Notes under the pieces: generated by a model
Told to the model about the DNA's origin: nothing
The model's database searches: none
Seen by the model: the letters and a program-made list of their open reading frames with translations, nothing else
Translations under genes and position numbers: made by a program
In this document: positions 21,143 through 30,270 of the stretch, one piece after another
How positions within the stretch are numbered: position 1 is the stretch's first letter
Layout: every line of letters begins with the position of its first letter
Virus record (IMG/VR): IMGVR_UViG_3300043446_001906
Coordinates: 1-36,780 of that record
DNA: 36,780 nt
From: a virus
Strand: one strand, 5' to 3'

Positions 21143-22012
21143 TTATGTGAGCGTGAGCCGCCCGGTCTGAAGGCTAATGGTCACAGTCTTCATTAGCGTT
21201 ACCTTGACCGGACTATTGTAGTTGGTGACGATCTCATTAAATGGCACCGGCGGAATATCGCCAGGGCCCCATGGCGACGTAGATGACGGCCATTCGCTTG
21301 GCACGTCACCAAAGACGCTGGAAACAACCTGCGAGAATTGTTGAGTGCTGACCGGTGTCCCACTGGAGGACATGAGCTCTAAGTCTACCGTGATGGGTTC
21401 GGTGCCCACGATGCCTGTAGTGAACCAGCCGCCCCATAGTTCAACGGTGACCTGCTGCGCAGCTGGATAGGCAAGCCTCAAGGCAGCCAGGTCAAGGTCG
21501 GTGCGACCTTGTGCATACCATGGTTCATATGGCTCAATCGGTGGGTAGTACGCCTGCGAGACGTACCTAAGCTCTGCCGGTCGATCATTGATCTCAGGAT
21601 CTGGATAGCCAAAGTCTCCAGGGTCATAACCACCAAGAAACTCAGGCGGGTTACCAAAATCCGCAGGGTCAATGATCGGATGTCCCCAGCCATAGCCGCA
21701 CACCTCCGAGACATATGGCACGGTGATGCGCAGATAATGCATGAAGTCTTCGCCATCAGCAAGCGTAAAGCGAGTGATCAGCTTGCCGAGCTTGGTTGAG
21801 ATAAATGAGGCCGCTGGCTCTTCCCTTTGCAACCGACCCAGCCGTCGAGTTGATGGCTCCTCTGGCTTGGCAGTTTGTACCTTGCGAATCTCTGCTGCCG
21901 TGTGGCGTTGCTCGTCGCCCTCCACCTTCTGCAACCGGTTGCCCTGCACTTGGTCACGGTTGCGGCGCAGTAGTTCCGCTTCAGCAGATGAGACTTTGAT
22001 AAAGGTGGCCAT
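21143..22012 (-). CDS. Hypothetical tail/baseplate-region protein
   Basis: 289 aa. A charged helical N-terminus (AEAELLRRNRDQVQGNRLQK), then a Pro/Tyr/Asp-rich middle (PADFGNPPEFLGGYDPGDFG) and a beta-rich C-terminus. TGATG-coupled to the upstream gene. DNA is somewhat AT-richer than neighbours. Probably a virion tail-tip component from context; no family recognised. Confidence 0.65.
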   Translation of the reverse strand: MATFIKVSSAEAELLRRNRDQVQGNRLQKVEGDEQRHTAAEIRKVQTAKPEEPSTRRLGRLQREEPAASFISTKLGKLITRFTLADGEDFMHYLRITVPYVSEVCGYGWGHPIIDPADFGNPPEFLGGYDPGDFGYPDPEINDRPAELRYVSQAYYPPIEPYEPWYAQGRTDLDLAALRLAYPAAQQVTVELWGGWFTTGIVGTEPITVDLELMSSSGTPVSTQQFSQVVSSVFGDVPSEWPSSTSPWGPGDIPPVPFNEIVTNYNSPVKVTLMKTVTISLQTGRLTLT

Positions 22013-22419
22013 CAGTCATCCGTGTTGAGGCTGATGCGGTACGTCTGCGATTGGCTTGCCACTAGGACAATGTTGGGCGACTCCGTGATCACGCTATGGG
22101 GATATGTGGCGCCGTTAATGTAGACCACTACCGTGTCGTAGGTGAAACCGCTGCCGCTGGCAGTAAACACTGCGTCATAGCTTGGGAGTTCATAGCGTGC
22201 CGTGGTGCCGTTGTAGCTGCCGGTGCCGATGGTCGTCGAGGCCCTGGCGTAGCCATTACTGGAGGCAAGCTCCACGCTCTGCCAGTTGCTGACGGTACTG
22301 CTGCTGGTGTAGCCAGTGCTGCCAACATTGCACAGCATCACCTTAAGGGTTTCGCCCTCATAAGCCAGTGCTGCCACCCGCTCCAGCTCTTTTACGCTCA
22401 GCGATACGGTGAGAGCCAC
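22012..22419 (-). CDS. Hypothetical virion protein
   Basis: 135 aa from GTG 22419. LSVKELERVAALAYEGETLK then Ser/Thr/Tyr-rich beta strands (STVSNWQSVELASSNGYARA, YDTVVVYINGATYP). Such small beta-rich proteins occur among cyanophage tail genes. The start is preceded by CCTACGCCTA, a weak echo of the junction motif. Function unknown. Confidence 0.65.
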   Translation of the reverse strand: MALTVSLSVKELERVAALAYEGETLKVMLCNVGSTGYTSSSTVSNWQSVELASSNGYARASTTIGTGSYNGTTARYELPSYDAVFTASGSGFTYDTVVVYINGATYPHSVITESPNIVLVASQSQTYRISLNTDD

Positions 22420-22439
22420 TAGGCGTAGGGATCAGTGCC

Positions 22440-25109
22440 TTAGCTTTCCACATGCGACGTGGCATAGACGGTCCATGTGGTGCCGGTGCTGTTGCCCTCA
22501 AATACCCATGATTCGTTTGCTGCGAATGTATCAGAAGCCAGTGAGGTTGATGCAGTCGCCAGCATCAATGGGCCGCTAGTGCTGCCGCTGATGTTCCCGG
22601 ACCGTACCTCCAGCAGCTGAGTGCCGCTGCCTAGCGGTGCATAGAAAGTCACCTCAGCAAAGCGATTGCTATTGCCGGCAGCTGCTGAGTAACTGCTGTT
22701 GCCTTCCCAGCGGATCCGATAAAGTCCAGTCTCGGCCTTGGTATAGACGCGCTGGTAGCTGAAGTCTCCAGAGCCAAAGAGTAGTTTGGGGGCGGATGGT
22801 GTACCTGCTGCAAAACCGCTATAGACGATGCTGTCAGTGCCAAAGGTGATGTATTGATTGGAGACGACATAGCAGTCTGTATAGGCAGTTCCGTCAAGGG
22901 TAAAGCTGAAACCGAACGAGTCAGTAAGCGTCGATGCTTCGTCGTCTGTGCTGTCGTAGGCAAGCGTCCATCCGTCTCCGGTGGCAGTGCTGGTGGGTGT
23001 GACTTGCCCCGCGCCAAGGACCGGAGCAGCAGTGCCTGAGACGCGAGCGAATCCGTTGCTGACCCTGACCTTGGTCTTGACCGTCAGGCTGACCGTCGTC
23101 AGCAGCTCCAGCGGGTAGCTGTAGCCCGTCACTGCAATGCCAAGCCGTAGCCGGCCGGATGCCAGCACCGTCTCATTGGCCACCGGCACCACGTTGGTGA
23201 CCGTCATCTGGCCATCCACCACAGCCGGCGTGGTCGGCAGGCTGGTGATGCCAGGCGCTACCGGGAACCACCTGGAGGCAAACGTGCCGCCGACACCTCC
23301 CCAAAAGAGTGCGTCCGTGGACACCACCATTCCTGACGCATCAAATGCCCAGCTTGTCCCATTGGTCCTGTACTGCGCCGTTGCACCCTTGGCGGTGATC
23401 GTGAACGGCGCGAAGGGTGCCGTTGGCATCAGCTCCGGCGCCAGCTGGATGTTCATACCGTTGCGGTTGCCAAGCAGCAGCCGGTTCTGCACTCGTCCGT
23501 AGAGCTGAGCCCTTTGCGGCGCATCGCTTGCCGTGCTGCCGTAGCTAGCACCGACCTTGTAGAACCGATCATCCGGCGCATGAGGCAGGCTGAACTCAAT
23601 GCGCCGTTGGGCCGTGGCACTGCCGACCGCGAGGGCCAGCTGTGATGTGCTCTCGGCCCTATAACCGCTGTTGGGATTGCCGCCCTTGGCAGCGGCCTGG
23701 TTGTTGACTTCGGCAGTGGTCGGAGCGGAGACGGGCTTGACGGTGGCGACGGTCTCGACGCGAGTATCCAACAAGTACAGGCCCGCATTAGCCACTTTGT
23801 CGATGTAAGCAGAAACGGCAGCGGAGCTGGTCAATGACACGCGACCGGCAGCAATCGCCTGCTGACCGGTGATTGACTTAAACCACGATCCGTAGGTGCT
23901 GGTAGTGACCTGTTGCACCTGCCCGACAGTGATGGTTTCCCTGACTTCGCGCTCTAGGTTGACTTGTGAATTAAAATCAACAGAAACATAGGAGCCATCA
24001 TCAAAAGTGATTGGCACCGACATGGAGCCGACAAGATACCCTAGGCCACCATTGACAATTTTTTCGACGCGGGTTTCGTTTCCTTCCTCGTCGTATTCGT
24101 AGGTTTCTACGGTTGTTTTTGTGATGTTCTGGTAGGAGACGCTAATGCCTTTGGTCAGGTATTCGCTGTAGAGGTTCCCAACCTGCGCTGGCGCCCCGCT
24201 GGTAATGGTGCGGATGCGTTGAGATGGCAGCCGCAGCACCTCACCATCTGGTTTGGTCAGGTTGGTGTAGGTAGTTAGTGTCTCATCGTTTTCCAGAATG
24301 TTGTACGTTCTGGTGGCACCCGTCGTGGTTGCTGGCGGTGTGTAATTGATGTTGGCTTCATACGTGGCCGTTCTGACCTGCCGGTCCCACTTCTCCGGCC
24401 GCGTCTGCTGTACCTCTCCCTTGAGCTTCAGGGTGCTGTAGCTGACGGTGACAGCTTCGCCAGGCAGCTGGCCCACGCCGATCTTGCTGATGTCCACCAG
24501 CTGGGTGGCATCAAAGGCCGGGCCGGTGCCGCCGCTAGGATTGAGCGAGAAGACCTGCAGCTCTTCGTCCTCGTCCAGATAGCCGCACTTGCACTCGGAC
24601 ACCAGAAGATCGCTGAGCACGCTGACGTAGCCGGCGCTCAGGTCAAACCGTGGGATGCTGAACTGATTGGATAGGGTCAAACTGCTGGTTATGTCCAGCT
24701 CATAAAGGCACTTATTTGCGACTGACTGCGCCGTGATCGGAATGGTGATGATCTCGGCATCGCTTTCCGTCAGCGTGTTGCTGGGATCATCGAAGGCCGT
24801 CCAGTTGATCCGGTCACGCTTGTCCTGCAGATACGTCAGTTTGCAGCCCAGCTCCACGCTGGTCGTTGCTCTGAACGGATCAGCGAAGCTGCTCAATACC
24901 CGCAGCTTGCGCGGAATCGTGCGCGTCGTGCCGCCCTTGGTGTAGCTGATGGTGACGGCCGTTCCGATTGCAGGGGTGATCACGTCTGCAATGATCACGC
25001 TGCCGGTACATTTGACCAGCCCCGTGCCCTGCACATATTCATCAGAAACGCTGCCGCTGATGACGGTGCCAAGCGAGCAAGAGACGGTGCAGCGGATATC
25101 AACAGCCAT
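22440..25109 (-). CDS. Large tail-tip / hub-like structural protein
   Basis: 889 aa, the largest virion gene here. N-terminal 330 residues alternate short strands and loops with a Cys pair (SECKCGYLDEDEELQVFSL), as in tail hub proteins. The C-terminal 300 residues are Ser/Thr/Gly-rich beta structure (FGFSFTLDGTAYTDCYVVS, GTQLLEVRSGNISGS), likely fibre-like or carbohydrate-facing. It follows the tape measure and a distal-tail-like gene in transcription order, which fits a central tail-tip protein. No named family recognised with certainty. Confidence 0.6.
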   Translation of the reverse strand: MAVDIRCTVSCSLGTVISGSVSDEYVQGTGLVKCTGSVIIADVITPAIGTAVTISYTKGGTTRTIPRKLRVLSSFADPFRATTSVELGCKLTYLQDKRDRINWTAFDDPSNTLTESDAEIITIPITAQSVANKCLYELDITSSLTLSNQFSIPRFDLSAGYVSVLSDLLVSECKCGYLDEDEELQVFSLNPSGGTGPAFDATQLVDISKIGVGQLPGEAVTVSYSTLKLKGEVQQTRPEKWDRQVRTATYEANINYTPPATTTGATRTYNILENDETLTTYTNLTKPDGEVLRLPSQRIRTITSGAPAQVGNLYSEYLTKGISVSYQNITKTTVETYEYDEEGNETRVEKIVNGGLGYLVGSMSVPITFDDGSYVSVDFNSQVNLEREVRETITVGQVQQVTTSTYGSWFKSITGQQAIAAGRVSLTSSAAVSAYIDKVANAGLYLLDTRVETVATVKPVSAPTTAEVNNQAAAKGGNPNSGYRAESTSQLALAVGSATAQRRIEFSLPHAPDDRFYKVGASYGSTASDAPQRAQLYGRVQNRLLLGNRNGMNIQLAPELMPTAPFAPFTITAKGATAQYRTNGTSWAFDASGMVVSTDALFWGGVGGTFASRWFPVAPGITSLPTTPAVVDGQMTVTNVVPVANETVLASGRLRLGIAVTGYSYPLELLTTVSLTVKTKVRVSNGFARVSGTAAPVLGAGQVTPTSTATGDGWTLAYDSTDDEASTLTDSFGFSFTLDGTAYTDCYVVSNQYITFGTDSIVYSGFAAGTPSAPKLLFGSGDFSYQRVYTKAETGLYRIRWEGNSSYSAAAGNSNRFAEVTFYAPLGSGTQLLEVRSGNISGSTSGPLMLATASTSLASDTFAANESWVFEGNSTGTTWTVYATSHVES

Positions 25110-25855
25110 CAGATGATCTGCAGCGCCGTGATCTGGACGTTGTAGCGAGTGGCCTTGACACCACCGGAGACACTGATCTCTGCTGATGCCGTGGGCTCAG
25201 ACACCGGGAACCAGCTGGAGGAAGCAGGCGTGCTGGCAATGGTGGTGTCGTACCAGCTCAGGAGGCCTGCATAGGTTCCCGAGCTGATGTAGCCCTCGAT
25301 GCTGCGGATCTTGTGCGCTGCCAGCGGGCCGGTGATGTAGGACGTGCCGGCTGCTGTCAGTGCCACGCTGGGCCCATCGCGGCGGGTCTCCATCGGCTTG
25401 GTCAGGGTGACCGTGCAGCTGCCGAGGGTGACGGTGCCGAGGGATGGCTTGTCCCGGTCCTGTTCCTTCTCCTTTCCCCTGAGCAGCACCGCCAGCGCTT
25501 GTGCGGCATCGACCAGGGTCGTGGTGACGTTGACGTAGGCGCCGACCTGCTCACCGCTGGGAGGATCAGCAAACCAGCAGGCCAGGCTGGTGACCGTAAG
25601 GCCGTTGCAGCTGGCAAGCGTGAGGCTGACGGTGGTGCCGACTGCTGCCGACTGCAGAGTGTCGGCATCGGTGATCCGTGTTGCCCGCCAGGTGTCGTAC
25701 ACACCCACCAGGGTTGCCCACTGGGTTGGGGTGAGCAGACCGGTGATGCGGAACGTGCGGGCCGTGAGACCACTGCGGGCCTCGCCCTCGTAACCGAACG
25801 GCTGAGCGGTGAGGGTGCTGCAGGAGAAGCTGCCGATAGTGACGGTGGCAGTCAT
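25109..25855 (-). CDS. Tail protein, distal-tail-like position
   Basis: 248 aa, two bases after the tape measure stop and TGATG-coupled to the hub-like gene. It has two similar halves, each opening with VTIGSFSC / VTLGSCTVTLTKP-type strands, and contains RTFRITGLLTPTQWATLVGV. Beta-rich throughout. Position between tape measure and hub gene fits a distal tail (Dit-like) role; sequence alone does not prove it. Confidence 0.6.
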   Translation of the reverse strand: MTATVTIGSFSCSTLTAQPFGYEGEARSGLTARTFRITGLLTPTQWATLVGVYDTWRATRITDADTLQSAAVGTTVSLTLASCNGLTVTSLACWFADPPSGEQVGAYVNVTTTLVDAAQALAVLLRGKEKEQDRDKPSLGTVTLGSCTVTLTKPMETRRDGPSVALTAAGTSYITGPLAAHKIRSIEGYISSGTYAGLLSWYDTTIASTPASSSWFPVSEPTASAEISVSGGVKATRYNVQITALQII

Positions 25856-25857
25856 GG

Positions 25858-28347
25858 TCAGACGACGGGGAGGGGAATGGGCGTGGCCTGGCCGGGAGCG
25901 CTGACGTAGACGTTCCAGTCCTTGCCGGCTAGCCCTTGGATGGCGCCGGTGTTGAGCTCTAGCGCCTTGCGGTAGTTCTCCTGCGCTGGGCCCAGCTGCT
26001 CCGCGATGCCAGCGAGCCGGAACAGCTTGTCCGGTGTGCTGATGTCAAGGCCGGCGCGGATGGTGCCGTTGTCCACCAGGGGCTGCAGGGATGCCCTTGC
26101 GCGCGTCAGCTGCTCCTGCTGCAGCCGTGGTGTCAGCACGTCGTAATTACCGCGTAGCAGGCCCTGAAGGGTTGCCTTGGCCGTATTGAGGTTGTCAACC
26201 AGCTTCTGCCCGGCCTCTGCATAGGCTTGCCGCACATCGGCATTGGCCTTGTAGACGTTGCGGAATAGGGTCTCAAGCTGCATCCGGTCCTGCTGTCCAG
26301 CCGGCTTGCGTGTCTCGGCCTGCAGGGCCTGCTGAGCCGCTGCTTGCTGGCGTAGTGCAGCGGCGATCTGCTGGCGGAGCTGCAGCTCCAGCTGGGCAGA
26401 TGCTGAGACCTGCCCGCCACGCTCCCCGGCCTGCTGCTCTAGGCGGGTCTGCTCTTGAGTGATGGCCAGCTTGTCGGCAGCGGCTGCATTCTCCAGTTGG
26501 TAGCCCCGGTAGCGGTCCTGCTGGGTGCGGAGTGCATTGGCCTCGGTGGTTGCCTGCTGAACGCGGAGGAGGGCGGTTTCGGCCTCGCCTTTGCGGATCT
26601 GGTTCTGCAGGTCCGTCAGGCGTGCGGTGCTTTGCGTGCCGTTCTTGCCGTCGCCTATGCCTTTGGGCTTGGCCTCCTCGCGGGCAAGGTCAAGCCGCAG
26701 GGCTTCCGTAGCGCGCAGCTTTTCGCTGAGTGCCAGGCGGTTCTCTTGCTTTGCCCGAGCCAGATCATCCAGCGCTGCCAGCTTGCGGGCACCATCAAGG
26801 CGATCCTGCAGGCTGCGCAGCTCTAGGTCAGCTTTGTTCTGCGTCAGGCTGATGTCCAGCTGCTTGTTGCGGATCTCGGCTGCTGCTATCTCAGCTTGCT
26901 TGCGCTTCTGCTCTGCTGCTGCTGCCGCCTGCACAGCGGCTTGCTGATCTGGGTTTCGTTCTCTGAACCTGCGAGCATTGTCAAACAAAGCAGACTGGAA
27001 CCGTGCATATTGCTTGTCATCAAAGCCAAGTTCACCAAACAGGTTTTTCTTTGCGCCGCTGTTGGCAATGGATTGGCTGACAATGTTGCGGACTTGCTGC
27101 GCGGTAAGGTTGTATTCCTTTCGGATGTTGCGCAGCGTGCCGACAAGCTGAGTTGAATCAACCTGATTGAAGCCAAAGTTGTCACGTAAACCGCTGGCTT
27201 CAGTGGCAACGCCAAACCCTTCCAGCGCTTGCGTAAGCAGCTTGACCGATGCAGTCACAGCAGGCAGCAGGTTGGTCCCAAAGCTGACCTGCAACTCTTG
27301 CCAAGCATTGCTGAACTTCTGGAATGTCTGCTGCGCTGTTTCAATTCCGCCAGACCCAGAGGTCAGTTCATTAAGGCCCTTGGTCAGTGCAGGGAAGAAT
27401 TGATCAGCGGTCAGTTTGCCAGATTCCACCAGCTTGATCAGCTCTTGCTGGGTCAGCCCTAGGCCCTTGGCGGTTGCCGTCAGGGCAATCGGCAGCCGTT
27501 CCCCCAGCTGACCGCGCAGTTCCTCCATCTGCACGGTGCCCTTAGATGCCACCTGCTGCAGTGCCAGGAATGAGCCGTTGATTTCATCGTTGCTCAGGCC
27601 CAGCGACTGGCCGGCCTTGGAAACGGCAGCAAACAGGCCCTTCTGCGTCTCAAGCGGCACGTTGGCCGCTGTTGCCGCAGCGGTGAAGCTGCTGAACGAC
27701 TCCGCCAGTGTCTTGAAGTTCAGGCCCAGATCCTTAGCCAAACCACCGGTGAAGCTGAGCGCACCGCCGGCACCCTGCGCACCGAGGGTGTTTTGCAGCT
27801 TGCGGGTGATGGTTTCAAGCTGCGTGGCCTGGTCAATGGACTCCTTGATGAAACCACCAATGGCCGCACCGGCACCAATGCCTAAGCCAATGCCAAGCGC
27901 TCCGAGCAAGCCAGAGCCAAACCCGCTGGCACGTTCCCTAAACGTGTTGCCTAGTGTCTTGTCAACGTTGGCAAGCTCTTTCTCGGTGCGTTGAATTTCG
28001 GCCTGCAGCTTGCGAAATTCTTTGCTGCCGATCTCCACTGAGCTGTAGGACTCTCGCAGGCCTTGCAACTTTGATTGCAGTGCCTGAATGCTGCGGGTTG
28101 CAGCAGGCGGTGCCTGACTATTGAGAGCTTGCTCGACTGATTTCCCAGTCTGCTGCGCCTGCTCCTCAACCTTGCGCAACCCGACATTGATGGCGGTTGT
28201 ATCAACCAAGCGGCCTGGCTTTGAGAATGACGCATCAATCGCCCGCCCTGCTTGCTCTGCCTCTCGTTGCGTTTGCTGCAGCCCTGCAGTCAGTGCTGTG
28301 GCGTCATACGAAATCTTGAGTACGGCTTCCGCAAGCTGTTCCGCCAC
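25858..28347 (-). CDS. Tail tape measure protein
   Basis: 829 aa from GTG 28347, with GAGGAT upstream. Tape-measure-domain signature around residues 175-325: ATQLETITRKLQNTLG, AKDLGLNFKTLAESFSSFTAA, SNDEINGSFLALQQVASKG, VQMEELRGQLGERLPIALTA, LVESGKLTADQFFPALTKG. A Gly-rich hydrophobic stretch (GLLGALGIGLGIGAGAAIGG) precedes it. The second half is long coiled coil rich in Gln, Ala and Arg. It sets tail length and is ejected with DNA; about 830 residues would predict a tail of roughly 120 nm if the usual 1.5 angstrom per residue applies. Confidence 0.93.
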   Translation of the reverse strand: MAEQLAEAVLKISYDATALTAGLQQTQREAEQAGRAIDASFSKPGRLVDTTAINVGLRKVEEQAQQTGKSVEQALNSQAPPAATRSIQALQSKLQGLRESYSSVEIGSKEFRKLQAEIQRTEKELANVDKTLGNTFRERASGFGSGLLGALGIGLGIGAGAAIGGFIKESIDQATQLETITRKLQNTLGAQGAGGALSFTGGLAKDLGLNFKTLAESFSSFTAAATAANVPLETQKGLFAAVSKAGQSLGLSNDEINGSFLALQQVASKGTVQMEELRGQLGERLPIALTATAKGLGLTQQELIKLVESGKLTADQFFPALTKGLNELTSGSGGIETAQQTFQKFSNAWQELQVSFGTNLLPAVTASVKLLTQALEGFGVATEASGLRDNFGFNQVDSTQLVGTLRNIRKEYNLTAQQVRNIVSQSIANSGAKKNLFGELGFDDKQYARFQSALFDNARRFRERNPDQQAAVQAAAAAEQKRKQAEIAAAEIRNKQLDISLTQNKADLELRSLQDRLDGARKLAALDDLARAKQENRLALSEKLRATEALRLDLAREEAKPKGIGDGKNGTQSTARLTDLQNQIRKGEAETALLRVQQATTEANALRTQQDRYRGYQLENAAAADKLAITQEQTRLEQQAGERGGQVSASAQLELQLRQQIAAALRQQAAAQQALQAETRKPAGQQDRMQLETLFRNVYKANADVRQAYAEAGQKLVDNLNTAKATLQGLLRGNYDVLTPRLQQEQLTRARASLQPLVDNGTIRAGLDISTPDKLFRLAGIAEQLGPAQENYRKALELNTGAIQGLAGKDWNVYVSAPGQATPIPLPVV

Positions 28348-28364
28348 TGCTACATCCTCAGTGG

Positions 28365-28387
28365 CCTAGGTTGCCGGGAAACCTAGG
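28365..28387. repeat. Late junction palindrome, divergent site
   Basis: CCTAGGTT-GCCGGGA-AACCTAGG, perfect 8-bp arms. Lies between the tape measure start (28347, minus) and ATG 28390 (plus), ending two bases before that ATG. Its 17-bp core matches the reverse complement of 16142-16158 exactly. Confidence 0.7.
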
Positions 28388-28389
28388 GC

Positions 28390-28782
28390 ATGACTTCAGC
28401 CCTTGCTGCACTGGCCAATGCGACGGCCGTGTTCACCCTGCCGACCGTTGGCACCACCACGGATGCCGTGACAGGAAACGTCCTGCCGGCAGAAGAGACG
28501 GCCACGGTCACGCTATACCTGCGCCAAGGCTCGCCCCAGTCGGCCGGCCTGGAGGGCGTGGATGCGGACACCATCGTCTGCGAGGGGTATGCGGTGGAGC
28601 CGCAGGCCCTTGATGCCCGCATCAGGCCCGGCACCCGTGGCACCGTGACGATGAGCGGCCGGGAGATGACCTGCGAGGTGCTGCAGGAACGGTTCCCCTA
28701 CGGCAACACTGGCCTGCTGGGGACCACTCTGCAGAACATCCTGGGCGATCGGATCCGGCTGGCGGCGTACCTCCATGGCTGA
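28390..28782 (+). CDS. Head-tail connector-like protein, plus strand
   Basis: 130 aa. Beta-rich: TVTLYLRQGSPQSAGLEGVD, IVCEGYAVEPQALDARIRPG, GTVTMSGREMTCEVLQERFP. The size and strand pattern fit head-closure/stopper proteins, and it precedes a tail-completion-like gene, which supports the guess. It is on the opposite strand from other head-tail genes and starts directly at the junction palindrome. Confidence 0.6.
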   Translation: MTSALAALANATAVFTLPTVGTTTDAVTGNVLPAEETATVTLYLRQGSPQSAGLEGVDADTIVCEGYAVEPQALDARIRPGTRGTVTMSGREMTCEVLQERFPYGNTGLLGTTLQNILGDRIRLAAYLHG

Positions 28783-29221
28783 GATCAGCGCCAGCCTCAG
28801 CCTCAAGGGCTGGAATGCCCAACAACTGGCCCTGCGGATCCCCACCATCATCCGCCGCTATGGCGATGTGATGGACAAGCAGCTCAAAGAAGAAATCAAG
28901 ACCGTCCAGTTCCCGTGGCCGCGCGAGACCAAGCGCCGGAATGGCACCACTGTGGGCAGCCCTCGGGACATTGTGGACCTTGGCACCTTCCTGCGGTCCC
29001 AGCGGCGGGACTACCCATCGGCGACCCAGCTGGTATTCACATGGAATGCCAAGAGCAAGAAAGGCGGCTTCATGTATGCCGGCCTCATCCTGACCGGCTA
29101 CACCACCAAGCGGGGCACTGTCGTGCCGGGCCGGAACTGGATCAAGCCGGCCCTTGACAAGCACCCCCTCGATGGCTTCTTCGTCCGTGAGTGGAAGAAG
29201 CTAGCCCGTAATGAGCTCTGA
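28775..29221 (+). CDS. Tail-completion / gp10-like protein, plus strand
   Basis: 148 aa, overlapping the previous gene by 8 bases. Helical start (NAQQLALRIPTIIRRYGDVM), then a basic middle (FPWPRETKRRNG, DLGTFLRSQRR) and VPGRNWIKPALDKHP near the end; the last segment is typical of HK97 gp10-type or neck proteins. It ends on the last base before the converging tail tube gene. Function inferred from pattern and neighbour. Confidence 0.65.
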   Translation: MAEISASLSLKGWNAQQLALRIPTIIRRYGDVMDKQLKEEIKTVQFPWPRETKRRNGTTVGSPRDIVDLGTFLRSQRRDYPSATQLVFTWNAKSKKGGFMYAGLILTGYTTKRGTVVPGRNWIKPALDKHPLDGFFVREWKKLARNEL

Positions 29222-29692
29222 TCAGGAGTCAGTCTCGGCGGTCCAGGTGTAGGCGCCGTAGCCGTTGAGGGTAAAGCTCACCTTCGCCACGTTGCCGGCC
29301 TGAATGTCCTCCTGGAAGTTGGTCACGAAGGCCACGCCAGCGCATTTCTCAGGATTGCCGGTGCTGGTCATCTCAGGAGACTCCCGGTACCACTGCACAG
29401 TCACGCCAGAAGGCGCATCAATGCTGGCCTGACGCAGGGCCTTATATCCGGCATCGCGCAGGTCAAGATTCATGCTCATCGGGATGCTGTAGCTCTGCTG
29501 CGTCACCAGCGAGGTCTTAAACCCGAAGCTGCTGCCGTAGTCCAGCACATCCTGCGTGTCGCTCTGGGCTTGGATGCCAGCGTTGGACAGGTTGAGCACC
29601 TCATCCATCCCGGTGCTGCTGCTCGGCGTGGAGCTGCTGGTAGTACCAGCCTTGACGTAGAACTTGTAGCCAAGGGCGTTGAAGTAACCCAC
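29222..29692 (-). CDS. Major tail (tube) protein
   Basis: 156 aa from GTG 29692 (MGYFNALGYKFYVKAGTT). VLNLSNAGIQAQSDTQDVLDY, YSIPMSMNLDLRDAGYKAL, VQWYRESPEM and VAKVSFTLNGYG are typical tube-protein elements. Start is uncertain: the frame is open upstream to 29761 through the junction motif, but that would overlap the sigma-like gene by 49 bases and no good Shine-Dalgarno site is seen in either place. The conserved-looking part begins near residue 1 used here. Confidence 0.7.
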   Translation of the reverse strand: MGYFNALGYKFYVKAGTTSSSTPSSSTGMDEVLNLSNAGIQAQSDTQDVLDYGSSFGFKTSLVTQQSYSIPMSMNLDLRDAGYKALRQASIDAPSGVTVQWYRESPEMTSTGNPEKCAGVAFVTNFQEDIQAGNVAKVSFTLNGYGAYTWTAETDS

Positions 29693-29712
29693 AACCTGAG
29701 GCGCGATGTGCC

Positions 29713-30261
29713 CTAGGTTTCCGCAGCTTCCAGCACCTCCCACGGCGTCGCCCGTGGGCACACATGCAGATCAAAGCCCATCGTGTCGTGACTCATGCCA
29801 CTGGTGGCCACCAGGCAGTCCCGCAGGTCATCAGCGCTGATGCTCAGCTCTTGGCACACCGCTTCTGCTGCCCAGCCCAGATCCATCAGCTTGCGTGCCC
29901 GCAGGCCCAGCTCTCGCGCGCGATGCGTGGCACCGATCGCCCAGTTGTGGGACCGCAGGTAGTGCAGCACCTCGCCCTGGGCAAACCGCCAGTAGATGGT
30001 TGAAAGCTTCCCTTTTTCCGGGTCCCAGGCACGGCAGGCCTTCAGGAACGCGAAGTCGCAGCACGAGTTGATGTCCTCCCGCGCTAGGCAGTGCCCGTAT
30101 TGCTGGCTTAGCCGGTGGGCGAACTTGCGCACCAGGCCGATGTTCTGCGCATACATCCGCCCGAACCGGCGCCGCTCCTCACGGCTTAGCGGGTCCGCAA
30201 GGTGCGGCTTGGGCTTCGCTGCCTCGTACTCACCAAAGAGAAGGAGTTGCAGCGCTGTCAC
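29713..30261 (-). CDS. Sigma-70 region 2-like protein in the late cluster
   Basis: 182 aa from GTG 30261 with GAGG seven bases upstream. Residues 38-108 match the layout of sigma region 2: AQNIGLVRKFAHRLSQQYG, then EDINSCCDFAFLKACRAWDPEKG, then KLSTIYWRFAQGEVLHYLRSHNW. In bacterial sigma factors this part contacts core polymerase and opens the -10 element. Residues 126-152 (DLGWAAEAVCQELSISADDLRDCL) could be the region-4-like HTH. It sits between tail tube and head-tail adaptor genes, an unusual place. It may direct late transcription of this phage; alternatives are a host-derived relic or a structural protein with chance resemblance, which I consider less likely. Confidence 0.72.
   Translation of the reverse strand: MTALQLLLFGEYEAAKPKPHLADPLSREERRRFGRMYAQNIGLVRKFAHRLSQQYGHCLAREDINSCCDFAFLKACRAWDPEKGKLSTIYWRFAQGEVLHYLRSHNWAIGATHRARELGLRARKLMDLGWAAEAVCQELSISADDLRDCLVATSGMSHDTMGFDLHVCPRATPWEVLEAAET
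29714..29724 (-). repeat. Late junction motif, half-site
   Basis: Minus-strand reading GCGGAAACCTA, continuing GGGC; again it forms the Glu-Thr-stop end of the upstream gene (sigma-like), 20 bases before the tail tube start. Confidence 0.5.
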
Positions 30262-30270
30262 TGTGGAACC

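Noticed and set aside
24172-24184. AGGTTCCCAACCT palindrome
   Set aside because: Inside the large tail gene with no junction nearby; likely chance given codons for Gly-Asn-Leu.
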